DNA from: Diplonema papillatum
Lineage: Eukaryota > Euglenozoa > Diplonemea > Diplonemida > Diplonemidae
Assembly: GCA_030068145.1 (NCBI GenBank)
Contig: JAPJBO010000299.1
Span: 177,057-241,056, forward strand
DNA: 64,000 nucleotides
Direction of reading: 5' to 3'
The position numbers and the translations under genes were made by a program. The notes under the pieces were generated by a model. It was not told where the DNA came from. It did not search any database and saw only the letters and a list, made by a program, of their open reading frames with translations. Positions 1-11,034 of this stretch are shown here, in pieces. Position 1 is the stretch's first letter; every line of letters begins with the position of its first letter.

Positions 1-882
1 TCTCATTGGCTATTGCGTCTTACATTCAAAACCGCCAAGTGCATTGCCCCGTGAAAAAATCCGCACAGCACATAGGGCAAAGACTTATTCGTCGTTAACT
101 TATAAACGACGGAGTCGCCCGAGGTTTCCGAGGTTGATACAGTAGCTCCTTTCAACGCTGATACAGCTACAACTTCTTCCCTTTACATCGGTTCACAATC
201 GGTTGACTGCGAGAGAGCAAGGAGGGATTCATCTGACTGTTCCTCCACTCTCTAACATACGCAAATCATAGGTGCGGGAGAAAGGAAGGAACAAAGAAGT
301 TGAACTTCCTGTTCTGAGAGATTGGTAAAAACAAGTCTCCCACACCTATCGAACAACAATCAGTCTAACAAATCACAACATAACAAGAACAAACCACAAC
401 AAATGAGCCATCGGCTGAGACAGACGATCGGTATTGTGAAGTTCTCTTGGCTCCCCTGCGTTAAAGGAATGAGTCAGACTGGGCCAGGCAGTGCTCCCTC
501 AGCCCAAAGGAAGTCTTCGTGGACTGCCGGGGCTGCGGGCACGTGTGGGAAAGAGCGCACAAAATGTTTTGACGCGATGAGATTCTACTGAGGCCCGTGT
601 TTCTTCCATTCACAAAATAGCGTTCCGTTGCGTCTTAGCCGCCTCGCCTGAAGCGTTTCGAAAGTACCCGTTTCTGTGAACATGGACCGTCATGTCATGG
701 TCAACAATATTGTCAACGTGTCAACACTTCAGTCAACACTTCAGTACCGGCATCCAGGTTACGAATGCTCGCCCCTGCGATAGAGTGCTCCCGTAAACAG
801 TCCTACTTCGCGGGGTTCTTCCTTGCCAGCACCGTTAATGGAATACGTTTTTGAATCAGAATCGATGAGTCGACTGAGTCAC
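1..882. other. gene-free flank
   Basis: No gene can be supported here. Open frames are short and lack recognisable domains or consistent splice signals. No large tandem repeat is visible. Confidence 0.5.
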
Positions 883-1271
883 CGAAAGCCGGCGCCATGA
901 TGGGACGACTCTAAAGAACTGTTTGAGACTTCCATCAAGCGGACCAGATCCGATCGTACTGGCACCGGAGGACCTCCTGACAACATTCACCAAACTGAAA
1001 AAAGATACGATACGCACGCTAGGATACCTTAATACCTTAAAGGAGCCTTTTCGACAATAGTCACCCGGAGACTATAAAACTCCGGATCTCTAACTGAACT
1101 TGCACTCTTGAGAAACCTGCCGTTCTCTGATTTATAAACAGAGAACTGCAGGTTTCTCAAAGCGTTGCATGGTTTTCTGAAGCGTTTCCGGAAGCCGGGT
1201 GTCACGATGGGGCGATTTCAAAGAATTGTTTGAGACTTCAGTACGCAGGCAGATACGATCGTGCGCACCGG
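883..1271 (+). repeat. pair of diverged direct repeats (883-968 and 1191-1271)
   Basis: Both copies run from a GAAAGCCGG / GAAGCCGGG start through AAAGAAYTGTTTGAGACTTC to a shared GCACCGG end, with substitutions and small indels. They lie about 300 bp apart on the same strand and bracket the hairpin at 1108-1160. This may be the remnant of a small mobile element; no coding content is seen. Confidence 0.6.
1108..1160. repeat. 22-bp inverted repeat with 9-base loop
   Basis: Arms 1108-1129 and 1139-1160 are inverted copies with one mismatch, starting TTGAGAAACCTGC on each strand. The 9-base spacer is ATTTATAAA. The structure could form a strong hairpin in DNA or RNA. It lies between two diverged direct repeats, so it may be part of a small foldback element. 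Confidence 0.75.
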
Positions 1272-2220
1272 TATCGCGAGGGCTTCCAGAACGTTGCGAG
1301 GACTACCAGCACGTTACATGGAGCCCAACGCTGACACCAACCAACCAGTCAGCTTTCTAGGGGAGAACGGGGTAATTTGTCCTTGTATTGGTGTGATCAA
1401 GTGTGTTGTCGGGTTCTCGCCGGCTTTGTGTCGGGGTGTTACCGGGTATATGCTTGGTACTTTCCTGGCTGTGCAAATTAGTCAAACGTCGGCCCCTCCG
1501 AATAAGGCCCATCACACTCGTTCCAGGCTACTTAGCCCGGGCCTCTGGGTCGCCTCCTTCTCTTGGTCGACTGGTCTTCGTTCTCGCTGGTTCGCCAGGG
1601 CTGCTTGCTCGCGCTTCCTCTTCGTTTTGCATCACCTCCACTCCCTGCTGTGCGGGCTTCTTCCGTTTGTGTCACCTTCGACGCGGGCCGCTTCACTGCT
1701 CGCCTGCGCGGGGATTGCCCTGTACCTGTTGCTTTCTCCGCGCTTGCCTCTTCTCGCACCGACCGTACCTGCCTTCCTTTTTCTGCCTGTCGCCTCGTCG
1801 GCCGCTTCGGCTCGGGCGTCTTGCTGAGCCATGAAGTGCCAGCTGCATCGAATTGTCCGGTGCTGTATTCTTCGGTCTATCACGGTCTATCAAGAGGGGA
1901 TGGACCGGGCCATCTGAATCTCCCCGTCTCCTTCCTAGGTCGCTTGGCACTCCGTGCTGCTCGCGACGCTCGCGGTGCGGGCCTCTTCAGAGTGCCTGGC
2001 TTGTGCTCGCCCGGTTTGTTTACTTTCGCGTTCTAGAAGGACTACACAGTCCAAGTCCAGACAGAAACTAGCCTAGCATCTACCTGGCGCGCCTGACCCA
2101 GCGAGCTACGAGGGTCGAAAAATACAACCTGCCCCCTTTCTTTTTTAGAAACATTTTCTCCTTTCTTCCTTTACTTTGATCATAGGTGTCACGGCAAGTT
2201 TTGGCAGCCGCTGCTTAACA
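1272..2220. other. pyrimidine-biased region, no supported gene
   Basis: About 1500-2040 is C/T-rich on the + strand and keeps several frames open on both strands. The predicted peptides are low-complexity (Leu/Pro/Arg on +, Lys/Arg/Ala on -), as composition alone would give. No domain, start context or intron signal supports a gene. Confidence 0.4.
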
Positions 2221-2223
2221 ACA

Positions 2224-2273
2224 GTGCATGCTAATCCATGTGGTTCATGTACTTAAAAGAACTCAATGCTTAA
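2224..2273 (+). repeat. dispersed repeat W, copy 1
   Basis: A 50-bp sequence starting GTGCATGCTAATCCATGTGG and ending near CTCAATGCTTAA. Near-identical copies occur at 3964-4013 and, shortened, at 8159-8194, all on the same strand. The core contains TGCATGC. It may be a regulatory element or the end of a mobile element. Confidence 0.8.
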
Positions 2274-2634
2274 CAAAATTTGACGTGGGCGGCTTTGGAT
2301 TTACATCTGAATGACACCTCAATACAAAAAAAGTTGTCGACAACTAACAAGTAAAAGAATTAAACAAAACTACGCATTTCTTTACCTGTCAACCATCCTC
2401 GAACAGTGCTCCTGCTAAGACAACCCCCGGAATAATCCCTCAAAAATTTAACCCTACAAAAAGAGCTGCAAAAACGCGGAGGAATTTCTCCGGGAAGTTG
2501 AGAGAATTCCTCTTACCAGAGGTCCAGCAACTCAGCCCGTGGGAGTGACCCGGAGCCACCCCTTCGCCAACATGAATGCGATGAAAATAAATGTCTGTCT
2601 TATGCAGATGCGAGCGGTGGTCAGCATCTTTAAG

Positions 2635-2734
2635 TCGGTCTGCGTGAACGTGTCCTCTGGAGGGCTGGCACATGATAAAGGCTTTACGTCGGTCTGCGTG
2701 AACGTGTCCTCTGGAGGGCTGGCACATGATAAAG
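2635..2734 (+). repeat. 54-bp direct tandem duplication
   Basis: A 46-bp block starting TCGGTCTGCGTGAACGTGTC occurs at 2635-2680 and again, identical, at 2689-2734 (period 54 bp). It is in frame in a short + ORF, but that ORF has no recognised domain. Confidence 0.85.
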
Positions 2735-3963
2735 CCGGCGCCGTCCTGGTTTGCTCCTATGATCAACGACATGGCCCTAGTATTCAGCTCATCCCGTGTT
2801 CATCTACATTCTTTTTTACGCGCTTAGTAAGCACAGACCAAATGGAAAAATTGTTGAGCAAACTGCCAACCTGGTGAGTGAGGATGCACCACAATGAAAA
2901 CTACCTAGCACGAACCAGGGGTGTACGCGCTACGGTCAGCAGTGGTGTTCTTAACCTTTTCTCCAAAAGAAAATCAAGGGTGGGCTAGTCTGGCACACAG
3001 GAAAACAAAATCAAGAAGAACGCCCTCGCAGGCAACTGAGCGAATTTTGCCAGAGACATCAATTCTCCGCTTGTTCAGGGGACAATGGAGCACCAGACAG
3101 CATGGCGAACTTGTCCAGGGCCAGCAAGCTTGGGCAACCAGAAGTCGCCTGGTGCTGGTATTGCCCAAAGAAAATCACCTTCAATTACCATGGCACAACA
3201 TACGAAAGCTTTTGCAGGGCAAGCAATTGCCAAGGGTTTCACTTGTCAATGCCATGGCAAGAGTTTACTGTGTATCCATCCGTCTATGTCTTTGCTGTAG
3301 ACCGATCAGCCGACAAGGGAAGCTCTTAGGGCCGTGTAAAACCTTGCAGTGTTCTCAAACACATAAAAAACAACAACATGACTGTAGAACGCGCGTTCCG
3401 CCCGCTCATGCTCCCACTCATCTCAAACGACGCGTGTGGCGCGCGTGATCCAGCCGGGTGTACACCCTTCCACACATAGGTTGTCTGTCGCGCAAGGTCT
3501 GTGATGCTCGGTTCTGTCTCGAGAACTGTCTCGGGGACTTCCGCCCACCGCTATTTTCGTACGCCCAAGCACATCTTCCAGGCGAACCCCCAAGAGTGGG
3601 TCTGACGCCGATTGTCTTAAAAAAAAGAAAATGAAAAACAAGAAACAGCCAAGGAAAGTGTCAGCGGCTGTGACAGACCAACCGGGTGAGATGCTGGCAG
3701 CAGAGCAGGCAAGGATGCGATGAAGGCTGCCCTACCGCATGCAGCAGAGGTGTGTTCTCCTGTCGAATGGCTACATCTCGAGAAAGCGTAGTCCCCTTTT
3801 TGTCTAGTGAAAGTGGATGTGAAATCCAAGAAGAACCTCTTGGAAAAAGCGAAGGCCGTTGCTGTGGTTGGAAAGAAGTGGACAGGACGAAGAAGGGCTT
3901 GCGACCACGGCGCCACGACATGCTTAAGAGATGACATCATAACGTAAGCTGCCCTACGAGAAA
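2735..3963. other. no recognised gene
   Basis: Short protein-like stretches are visible (for example 3102-3329, with CxxC and a second Cys pair, and around 3710-3790), but none joins into a model with consistent splice phases. They may be exons of an unrecognised or decayed gene. Confidence 0.3.
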
Positions 3964-4013
3964 GTGCATGCTAATCCATGTGGTTCATGTACTCAAAAGA
4001 ACTCAATGCTTAA
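3964..4013 (+). repeat. dispersed repeat W, copy 2
   Basis: Matches copy 1 (2224-2273) over about 50 bp with only one or two differences, including GTGCATGCTAATCCATGTGG and the CTCAATGCTTAA end. Both copies are followed by a GTGGGCG-type sequence, so the shared unit may be slightly longer. Confidence 0.8.
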
Positions 4014-4029
4014 GACATGAGCGTGGGCG

Positions 4030-4645
4030 TGATTCACGCGCGTACCAACAACAAAGCCTGTTTTTGTACGCGCGTGCATCACGCGCGTGACGCGCGTGGT
4101 ACGCGCATAAAGAGCGTGGCAAGAACCTCGTATTCTGTCCCCTACCGCTGTGCTCGAAAACAGCGCGCGCATGTCGTCGGTTCAACCTCGTGCAGCGTCT
4201 TTTCGACCGGGTGGGGAATGTCCCTTACGCAACAGGCCAATGTGCCCTGCCAAATTCAGGTTCTGTGTGACGCCGCGCTATGCCCTCAGTCCAGTACGGC
4301 TACAGGAACTGGCAGCCTCGCGGCCGCTGTCGGAATCCGATAATCTGTGGGAACAGGAAGTGCCTCGACTGTTTTCCGCTTACGCGACGGCATTTTCGTG
4401 CTTGTGTATTCGTGTTACCTGAGGAAGGTGCAACTCATCAGATCCTGCAACGGACATGAGCGTGCAGTCAACCTCCTATACTCTACTACACTGCCCGTGG
4501 AAGTGTACGCCCTGTACGACGCGCTCAGCGCACCAAAACGGACAATTTTGTATCACGCGCGCGAAGAAACGGAGCTTTTTCGTCCACGCGCGTCACGCGC
4601 GTATGTTGAGGTAAGTGGGAGGGCGAGCTGGCGGAGCGCGCGTTT
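4030..4645. repeat. cluster of ACGCGCGT palindromes
   Basis: The palindrome ACGCGCGT and overlapping variants recur around 4036-4110 and 4552-4645, with outliers near 3390 and 3430. This is far denser than elsewhere in the window. The words overlap MluI-box-like ACGCGT cores. It could be a regulatory cluster or only a local composition anomaly; no gene is supported on either side. Confidence 0.5.
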
Positions 4646-6498
4646 CACTACCATGTTAAGAGAGGTCTGCGTGGCAACAACAGAGCCGTCGAGTCCAGAG
4701 GTCCAGGGGGTAAGAAAACGGTTTTCTTTTACCACGCCCACGCTCACGCCCGCAGACGTCTTGAAGTGCGAGGGCGTAACACGCGTATCACTGTCATTGG
4801 TAAAAACTAGCCACTGCCCGAGTATGGGCAAAACGTTGCAGAGAACCCGGCAGTGAAGTAATCCAGCTTGTTCGAGTGTCTGGTGAACCCCCTTGTCAGC
4901 ACCAATCAGCTAGCGCCCGGCAAGAGCAAAGATGCCTCAACCGTATCTGAAAGACGAGACAAGGCATCGGCTCACTTTGACGAGGACAATTCAACTCGTG
5001 CAATGCTTAGTGTTCGCGCCTTTCTGACCAGAACACTGTCCAGCTACTATCCACCCATCGGCGGTATTCTTATGCCCCGGAGAGCGGTCGCTGAAGCGCA
5101 GACGCACGTATACACGTGTAATACAAAGTACAAGCAAACAAGTAAAAAGGAGAGAACTATATGTTACAACTGAATGGATTCAGCCGTATTACATGAACCC
5201 GTTAGTCTGGTTCGTCACCCTTTTCTCTCTTTTTTCTTTCAGCAGTGATTCGTCTGGACTGGCCTTTTACGTCAGTGATCCAACAGGTTATTCTGTTATT
5301 GCAGAGGTTTGTGAAAAGAAACCGTGGTTGAGTATTTTGCACACCTGAATCAGATGATTTTTGGGAACCGCGGTGGCACAAGCATTCACCAGCTTCCCAC
5401 GCTTTCATTTCACGTCCTCGAGCGGATCGACAATCTTGCGTCCGTGATGGCGACAACAGCTTTTATAAGTCCAGACTGTTGTTACGTTTGTAGCACACAA
5501 GGTAGAAAGATCGAACAAACGTCCCTGAAGCAATCTCGCGCCTGCGCAGAAGTTCAACATGAAAGCCGAATTCAAGTATCAAAACAACTCATCCCTGCAA
5601 CCGACAACGAGAAAGCTTGTGCTGGATGAACAGACGGTCGTTTCATTGCACGACATCCACCCTCCCCGGAACTATGAAAACTGAAGGAAAATAAACAAAC
5701 AAGGTTCTATCCCTGAGAGGTACTTAAATCATTAATTCTTTGTGCCAAATTCGCAAGCTTGGGGACCTACCGTTACCAGCAATGTAGTCCTTCAGATAGT
5801 AGGTGCATGGAATTTCTCATTTTTCACCTCTTGTTATCTTTCGCTCGTAAAATAAGGATATCACTGAAGGCAACTGAACAGCTTTTTTGTCGACACCGCG
5901 TGTTCAAGATGAATTGCTCAGAATATGCTATTATCGTGTCAGGCACCTGGAGGTTCTGCCTTTCTAAATAAATTCTTAGTACTTACAATCTTGCGCGTTG
6001 CCTTACAGTATCATGAAGGCTAACGTCGGCCTCTCTTTTTCTTACCGGGTTTTGATGTGTCGGTGGCTGTCTGCAGTCATCCACACACCCAGTAACCGGT
6101 GTGAACACCTCCATCCATTCACATCATGAACCGTCGATATTGCGTTAGTTCTTTTTTGTTTTGTTGATATCTACCCTCGCTCTCATGTTCATGTTGCCTC
6201 TCTCAGCGAGTAACAGGGGACGACACTTTTACAGGGAGTGGCACAGCAAGACTCTGTTTCCATACACGAAGGAGTCATTTTGGCGCTCGCCGAACGTTAC
6301 TCTTTTCTTTTTTTTCTCGAGACATTGCAATGTGTTCCAAAAAGTAAGCCTGAGCAATGAGCGAACCAACACCATACTGAAGATCATGTCACTGTCACAG
6401 TTTACATGTCCGTGCTTCACATGGAGATCCCTAACTCGAGATATACCAGGTGAAAAAGAAAAAGAACGACCCGAAGAGAGGGCCAAACTCGGCCTGCT

Positions 6499-6532
<34 letters not shown>

Positions 6533-7163
6533 GAATTAACCATGACAATGGCAAAACAAGAGCAAAAACAAATACACATGCAACTCAATGTGCAGGCAAG
6601 TAGTAAATCAAATATTTTTCGTTGACCGCACTACCCTTAGCCCAAATCCTGGACGTGGTTTCAGGTGGCAAATTTGGCAAATGATCATGATCAGAAGGTC
6701 CTACTTGGGCGGTTCAGTTTCCTCACACATTGCATGTGGCTAAAAATAATTCAGTCGCAATGCACTGAAGGCTATGGTACTGTCATCCCTGAAGACGCAA
6801 TGGAACGACAGTTGCCATGGCTAAGCGAGCCAGATCGCATGTCATGCAGCACGAGCGTGCGAGTTTGTTGAGTGAAAAAGAAGTGTCTGATACATTTGCG
6901 GCATTGCAGCCACGAATTGAGAATAGGAAACGAACCGGATGCTCACAACCTGATGACTGGTGTTAAACCGATTAGGATTTGTCCTAATCGTGGAAATATT
7001 ATTGTTGTTTGCACGCCATGCGAACAACGAAAATTAGGAACAACCTGGAAATGGCGTGTTCTGCTGCTTGTCCAAAACACTACTAAACCCCACTCGTGCG
7101 ACACAGCGCACAGACACGACAGCTCCGGCGCTCCAAGGTGCGCCTCTTGCGGATACTTAGTAG
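4646..7163. other. gene-free stretch with a poly-A run
   Basis: No supported gene. A run of about 30 A at 6501-6530 stands out; it may mark the tail of an old retrotransposed sequence, but nothing recognisable precedes it. The other ORFs are short and domain-free. Confidence 0.4.
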
Positions 7164-7345
7164 GTGCATTGCCCTTATATCCCGGTCAAAACAAATTTGT
7201 GCCCTTATATCCCGAATCGGGATATAAGGGCACCAAATTTGTTTTGAACCCTGTTTTAGGACAGCGAAAATTTGGGTCCAAAATTTGGGTCCGAATTTTG
7301 GGTGTTGGGTGGGAAGGGTTCGGTTCTGGGGTTAGTTTTGACCCT
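7164..7345 (+). mobile_element. partial copy of inverted-repeat element (TATATCCCG family)
   Basis: Starts GGTGCATTGCCCTTATATCC, nearly the same as the reverse complement of the right end of the element at 15846-16557. Next comes an internal inverted repeat (ATATCCCG / CGGGATAT with CAAATTTGT modules) and a short array of TTTGGGTCC-type words, also found in the larger copy. The right terminus is not clear. It is non-autonomous, with no transposase ORF. Confidence 0.65.
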
Positions 7346-7512
7346 ACACTACATCATTTAGCAAACTGACACACGAAAACAAGATGCAGGCTTTGCAGCC
7401 AAGTGCCTTGTAAATTCGGGGGGTCGGGTTGCTAAAGGATGCTTTATTTGTCTGACCTCCTCGATTCCTGCAGAACTGCAGGTAAGCGACACCATTGCTG
7501 GTGGGGTGGGAC

Positions 7513-7680
7513 GTGCATACCTGCGGCAAAGCGTCGTAGATGCCATGAGTCGGGACGCTGAGGCCCGCGAAAGGCCGGCGATACGGCAGCTGGGCGGCCT
7601 ACCTGGACGCGATGAGGCTGTACACAGAGTACGGCGACGAATTGACGCTGGTAGCGGCGGCGACGGTGACCAACACCTAT
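7513..7680 (+). pseudogene. decayed OTU-like cysteine protease domain fragment
   Basis: Two adjacent + frames each give part of what resembles the middle of an OTU domain. One frame reads YLRQSVVDAMSRDAE (the 'H-x-LRQxVV' helix). After a frame change near 7570 the other reads SWAAYLDAMRLYTEYGDELTL (the 'YLxxM...WGDELTL' segment). The catalytic Cys segment is not visible upstream and the C-terminal His part is replaced by a minisatellite. OTU domains are carried by some transposable elements, so this may be a transposon remnant. Based on motif memory only. Confidence 0.4.
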
Positions 7681-7812
7681 ATGACCCCTACATGACCCCC
7701 ATATGACCCCCAGATGACCCCTATATGACCCCCATATGACCCCTAAATGACCCCCATATGACCCCCAGATGACCCCTATATGACCCCTATATGACCCCCA
7801 GATGACCCCTGC
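7679..7812 (+). repeat. minisatellite of ATGACCCC units
   Basis: About ten copies of a 13-14 bp unit, ATATGACCCCYA with CAGATGACCCC variants. It starts directly at the broken end of the OTU-like reading frame. On the minus strand it translates as a Gly-Val-Ile-Trp repeat, which is not taken as a gene. Confidence 0.85.
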
Positions 7813-8158
7813 ATCTGGATGTTGGATGTCCCGGCGTTGAGGTTGAGTGAGGTCCCCGTTATATAGAAATTTAATAACGGGTACCCCTTTCAACCTCAGA
7901 GGCGAGAACGTCAGTTCGCGTTAGTGCCACAGTTTTTGTTTGTACGTGCCGGAGGAAGTTAGCTTGTCAGTGCATGAACATGATCGTCAGGCTAATCTCC
8001 TCCCAAACACGCTGCCGGCTTTCTCTTTCGAGTTTACAATTGATTACAAAAACCCTCACAACGGGAAGTGCCAGGGTACCCAAGCACTACGCCACGAGAA
8101 AGTTAAGTAAACGGACAACACGTACGGGCTACATGGCAACCCTTGCTTAACAGAGAGC
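7813..8158. other. no recognised gene
   Basis: Nothing supported; only very short frames. Confidence 0.4.
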
Positions 8159-8194
8159 GTGCATGCTAATCCATGTGGTTCATGTACTCAAATG
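8159..8194 (+). repeat. dispersed repeat W, copy 3 (shortened)
   Basis: Matches the first ~33 bases of the copies at 2224 and 3964 (GTGCATGCTAATCCATGTGG onward) and then diverges after TACTCAAA. Confidence 0.75.
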
Positions 8195-8691
8195 CTCCCA
8201 GTGCTCGCCTGCCTTCATGGCACTTGCACTTTACAGAACTCACCCTTGAAGGAATGTACTTAGTATCGGTCACAAATAGTCCCGGACATGGCTAGCCATT
8301 GCTCATAATGAAAGTGTACAAAGAAACAACCCGCACCCAAGTAGCCCTTACTTGGTAAAATGTCACACGGAGACCCTAAAATCCCGAAATCTCAAGCGAA
8401 CTTTAACTCTAAAAAACCGCATACATCAATTTCCACAGCGATTCCACGCCTGGCGACAGTCAGCCTCCCCTTTTTTTTGTCGGAATCAGGAGGAACACTT
8501 CCCCGGAAACCTTGCTCTTTTCCTTTCCGAGCTCATATATATCAGTCGATACCGTCATTCATTCCCCCAGGACCTGACGCTGGACTCCACCGTACAGGGG
8601 ATTCTCGTTTGAGCGACCATTGTGAGATTGGACACGTTGAACTGTAGATGGGTTAGTTCTCATTCACGAGCCTTCTCAAAGCGGTTTGCCT

Positions 8692-8942
8692 ATTCACGAG
8701 CATCCTCCCCTATTTTTTGCCCAATCACGTGCAATCGTTCATGTTTTTGCCATTCACAAAAACCGAAAATGGCAGTGGATTGCGAACGCCAAACGTTGGC
8801 GACATTTCTTTGAGCGCCCATCAGGCAAATGCATAGCAAAGTCTTTGCCAGCGTTAAACAAAGCGGGGGATGACAAGGCATTGACTGATCAGAATATTGT
8901 GAGCTGTCGGATTCAAAGGGGCGCGTGATCATACTGCTACTT
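8692..8942 (+). repeat. dispersed ~250-bp repeat X, copy 1
   Basis: Shares about 250 bp at high identity with 12586-12842, from ATTCACGAGCATCCTCC to CATACTGCTACTT. Small indels separate the copies. No coding capacity. The second copy abuts a LINE tail, so the repeat may be another non-autonomous element or LINE-linked sequence. Confidence 0.85.
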
Positions 8943-10249
8943 ACCACAACACCGTCTGCCAACGTTACCTTTCATCCTTTAGCCATACTTCAACTTTCTT
9001 TCCGCAGCAAAACTCTTGGTTTGATCTCGCAGGTAAGTAGTTAATGAGCTGTGGGCAGGGGCAATACCCACCGGGGGGGTACTATAGGGTTTTGCGATGC
9101 AAGTCCCGCCTTTGGCCCCGGTTTCGTGCAGTGCAACCTATGGACCGCAAGGCCTCAAGAGAGGATACACAAGTCCCCCACGGGGTGAGTGGGCCAGGCC
9201 GGGTGTCCGCTGATGTAAACTAGCCTTTGCACTGAGCCACCTCAGCCACTGTGGACAAAATAGTCGCAGCAGCAAACCAGCACTGTATTTTAGACACACG
9301 GCCTGGCAAACTAGCCTCCGCAAAACAAGAGGGGTAGAAAGTTGTTTTCCAGAAAAGTGGGTCCCGGGTCCCGGGACCCGCTTTTTTAGAAACACCCCTG
9401 CTGCGGATCCCGCAATCGTGTTTTTGGAGCGTGCCCCCACAGTCTGCCTGATACCAAAACAGTGCGGTGCTCATTGTCATGCCGATGACTTCCTGCAGGG
9501 CAACCAGCCCGTGTAAGTGAGAAAGCAGGTGAAACCAGATTTAGAAAGAAATAAGAAATAGGAAAACAGTAACACATTGCTGATGCGCGTTCCGTTCGGG
9601 TGATACTGGTTACAAAGGTCTTTTTTATTCGTCGAGAATGAATTCCGCCGTTTATTTGGCGGATTTAGCGGGTCAACTAGGTTATGAGGTTCACAAAAGA
9701 TGCCGAAGATTCTATAAACGGTAGAAGACTCATCACAGCGTCTGTCGATGCTTCAAACCGATCAACTTGTCTCGTTAAACGGTCGTTCGACGTGGAGTGT
9801 AATTGATAAAAGAACGCAGTAACAAGCGTGGATGCTTCAGCTGAAGTTCTGTTTCTCCCACCTTCTGTCATCTCACAAACACAACTCTGTAGCTCATGTG
9901 AGTTACCGCCCCTGTGCTTGCGTGTTCTGTGCTCTGAACTTTCGGAGTGAAACCAAACTCCTGCATTCAAAAAAAAGGAGAAAAAAAATGAAGAGGAAAA
10001 AGCTGAGAAAACGAGAAAAAGGTAAGAAAAAAACAGAAGACATGAGAGGAGTATAAATGAATTGCTTACGGTGACCTTACACCGACAAGTACGATGCACA
10101 TGAGCCTTCGTTCATTTTTGAAGCACAAGTTCTAGCAACGTGCTGTGAACAAGCGTTGCGTGTTCGTGGGGCGCTGCACAGCTCTCGACCGTGTGAAGTG
10201 CTTTTGTATTTGCGCAGCTCACCGATTCCTTCTCTTTTTTTGTCTTCAG
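8943..10249. other. no confidently supported gene
   Basis: A palindromic GGGTCCCGGGTCCCGGGACCC-like core lies near 9360-9382. A minus-strand frame at 9677-9967 is preceded by a long pyrimidine tract and CAG, and could be a terminal exon, but I could not find a phase-compatible upstream exon. Confidence 0.35.
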
Positions 10250-10630
10250 CTCCGTTGTTGAACGTCGGAAAGCACAGTTTCTTCTCGCCCTTCGTATGAT
10301 GTCTGGATCTTCTGTGCAGTGTCATAGCGACCGCTATGTATCTGTGGAGGAGGTTAGCGCGAATGCTGAAGACGATCGGGGGAGCGTAAGGGTGGAGGAT
10401 TGCTACGAAGCTGGAGAAGCTTTGCCATGCCTCACAGGTACGAGATGGCCAGGGTTTCGCGGTGGTGTGGAGGCGACACATTTCTGGAGACAGAGCTGGA
10501 GACAAGCAGGCACACATTCATCGGCGACGCGTTGGGATTGGATCTTTTCCTGACATACGGAGAGAGAGGGTCGGACGTGCACACGATAATTAATTCTCCT
10601 ACGCGTCGCACAGCTCTCCCACAGCCATAG
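10250..10630 (+). pseudogene. hypothetical gene fragment in two frames
   Basis: After TTTTTTTGTCTTCAG at 10249, one frame is open and protein-like to about 10437, reading VVERRKAQFLLALR then an acidic stretch. From about 10436 a different frame reads RYEMARVSRWCGGDTFLETE and ends at a TAG near 10630 in PTRRTALPQP. A GTAAGG donor at 10386 and a CACAG acceptor at 10437 would remove 52 bp, but the phases do not match. So this is a frameshifted gene, an unusual splice, or an assembly error. No family is recognised. Confidence 0.35.
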
Positions 10631-11034
10631 GACAAAGTTTCCGCGCTAAAAGGAACACTGTCAGACATCTAGATCCTCGTTTCCGCCCGTTGCACGTTCC
10701 GTTATCCCCCCCGTCGGGGCTACATGTGTGTATAGAACACCATGCAAGGAGGGCTCCAGCAGTCAGTTACAACTCAGGAGAACAACACAAACTCCAGCCA
10801 CTAACTGTGATGCGTGCTCGAAACAGTTGAAGCAAGGTCGGGCGAACACATGTAGTTGCTACTGTTTTGCGTTTAAGGATCGAGTCGGTCCTTCCTCAGT
10901 TCCTCACAGTGCAGCACTGCCGGACAACGAAATTCCGCATGATATGTTATAGTAGCGGACAGACTTTGACGTGGACGCTGAAACGATTTTGCTCCTACAC
11001 GTGAGTACACCATCATAGCAGGGGGAAGGGTAGT

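Noticed and set aside
1261-2040. Overlapping ORFs on both strands
   Set aside because: Pyrimidine-biased composition opens several frames; peptides are low-complexity and no splice or domain evidence exists.
3102-3329. Short + ORF with WCWYCPKK and further cysteines
   Set aside because: Protein-like but isolated; no family recognised and no neighbouring exon in phase.
9677-9967. Minus-strand candidate terminal exon after a long pyrimidine tract
   Set aside because: The exon looks plausible, but the only nearby upstream exon with an ATG (about 10112) gives an incompatible splice phase.
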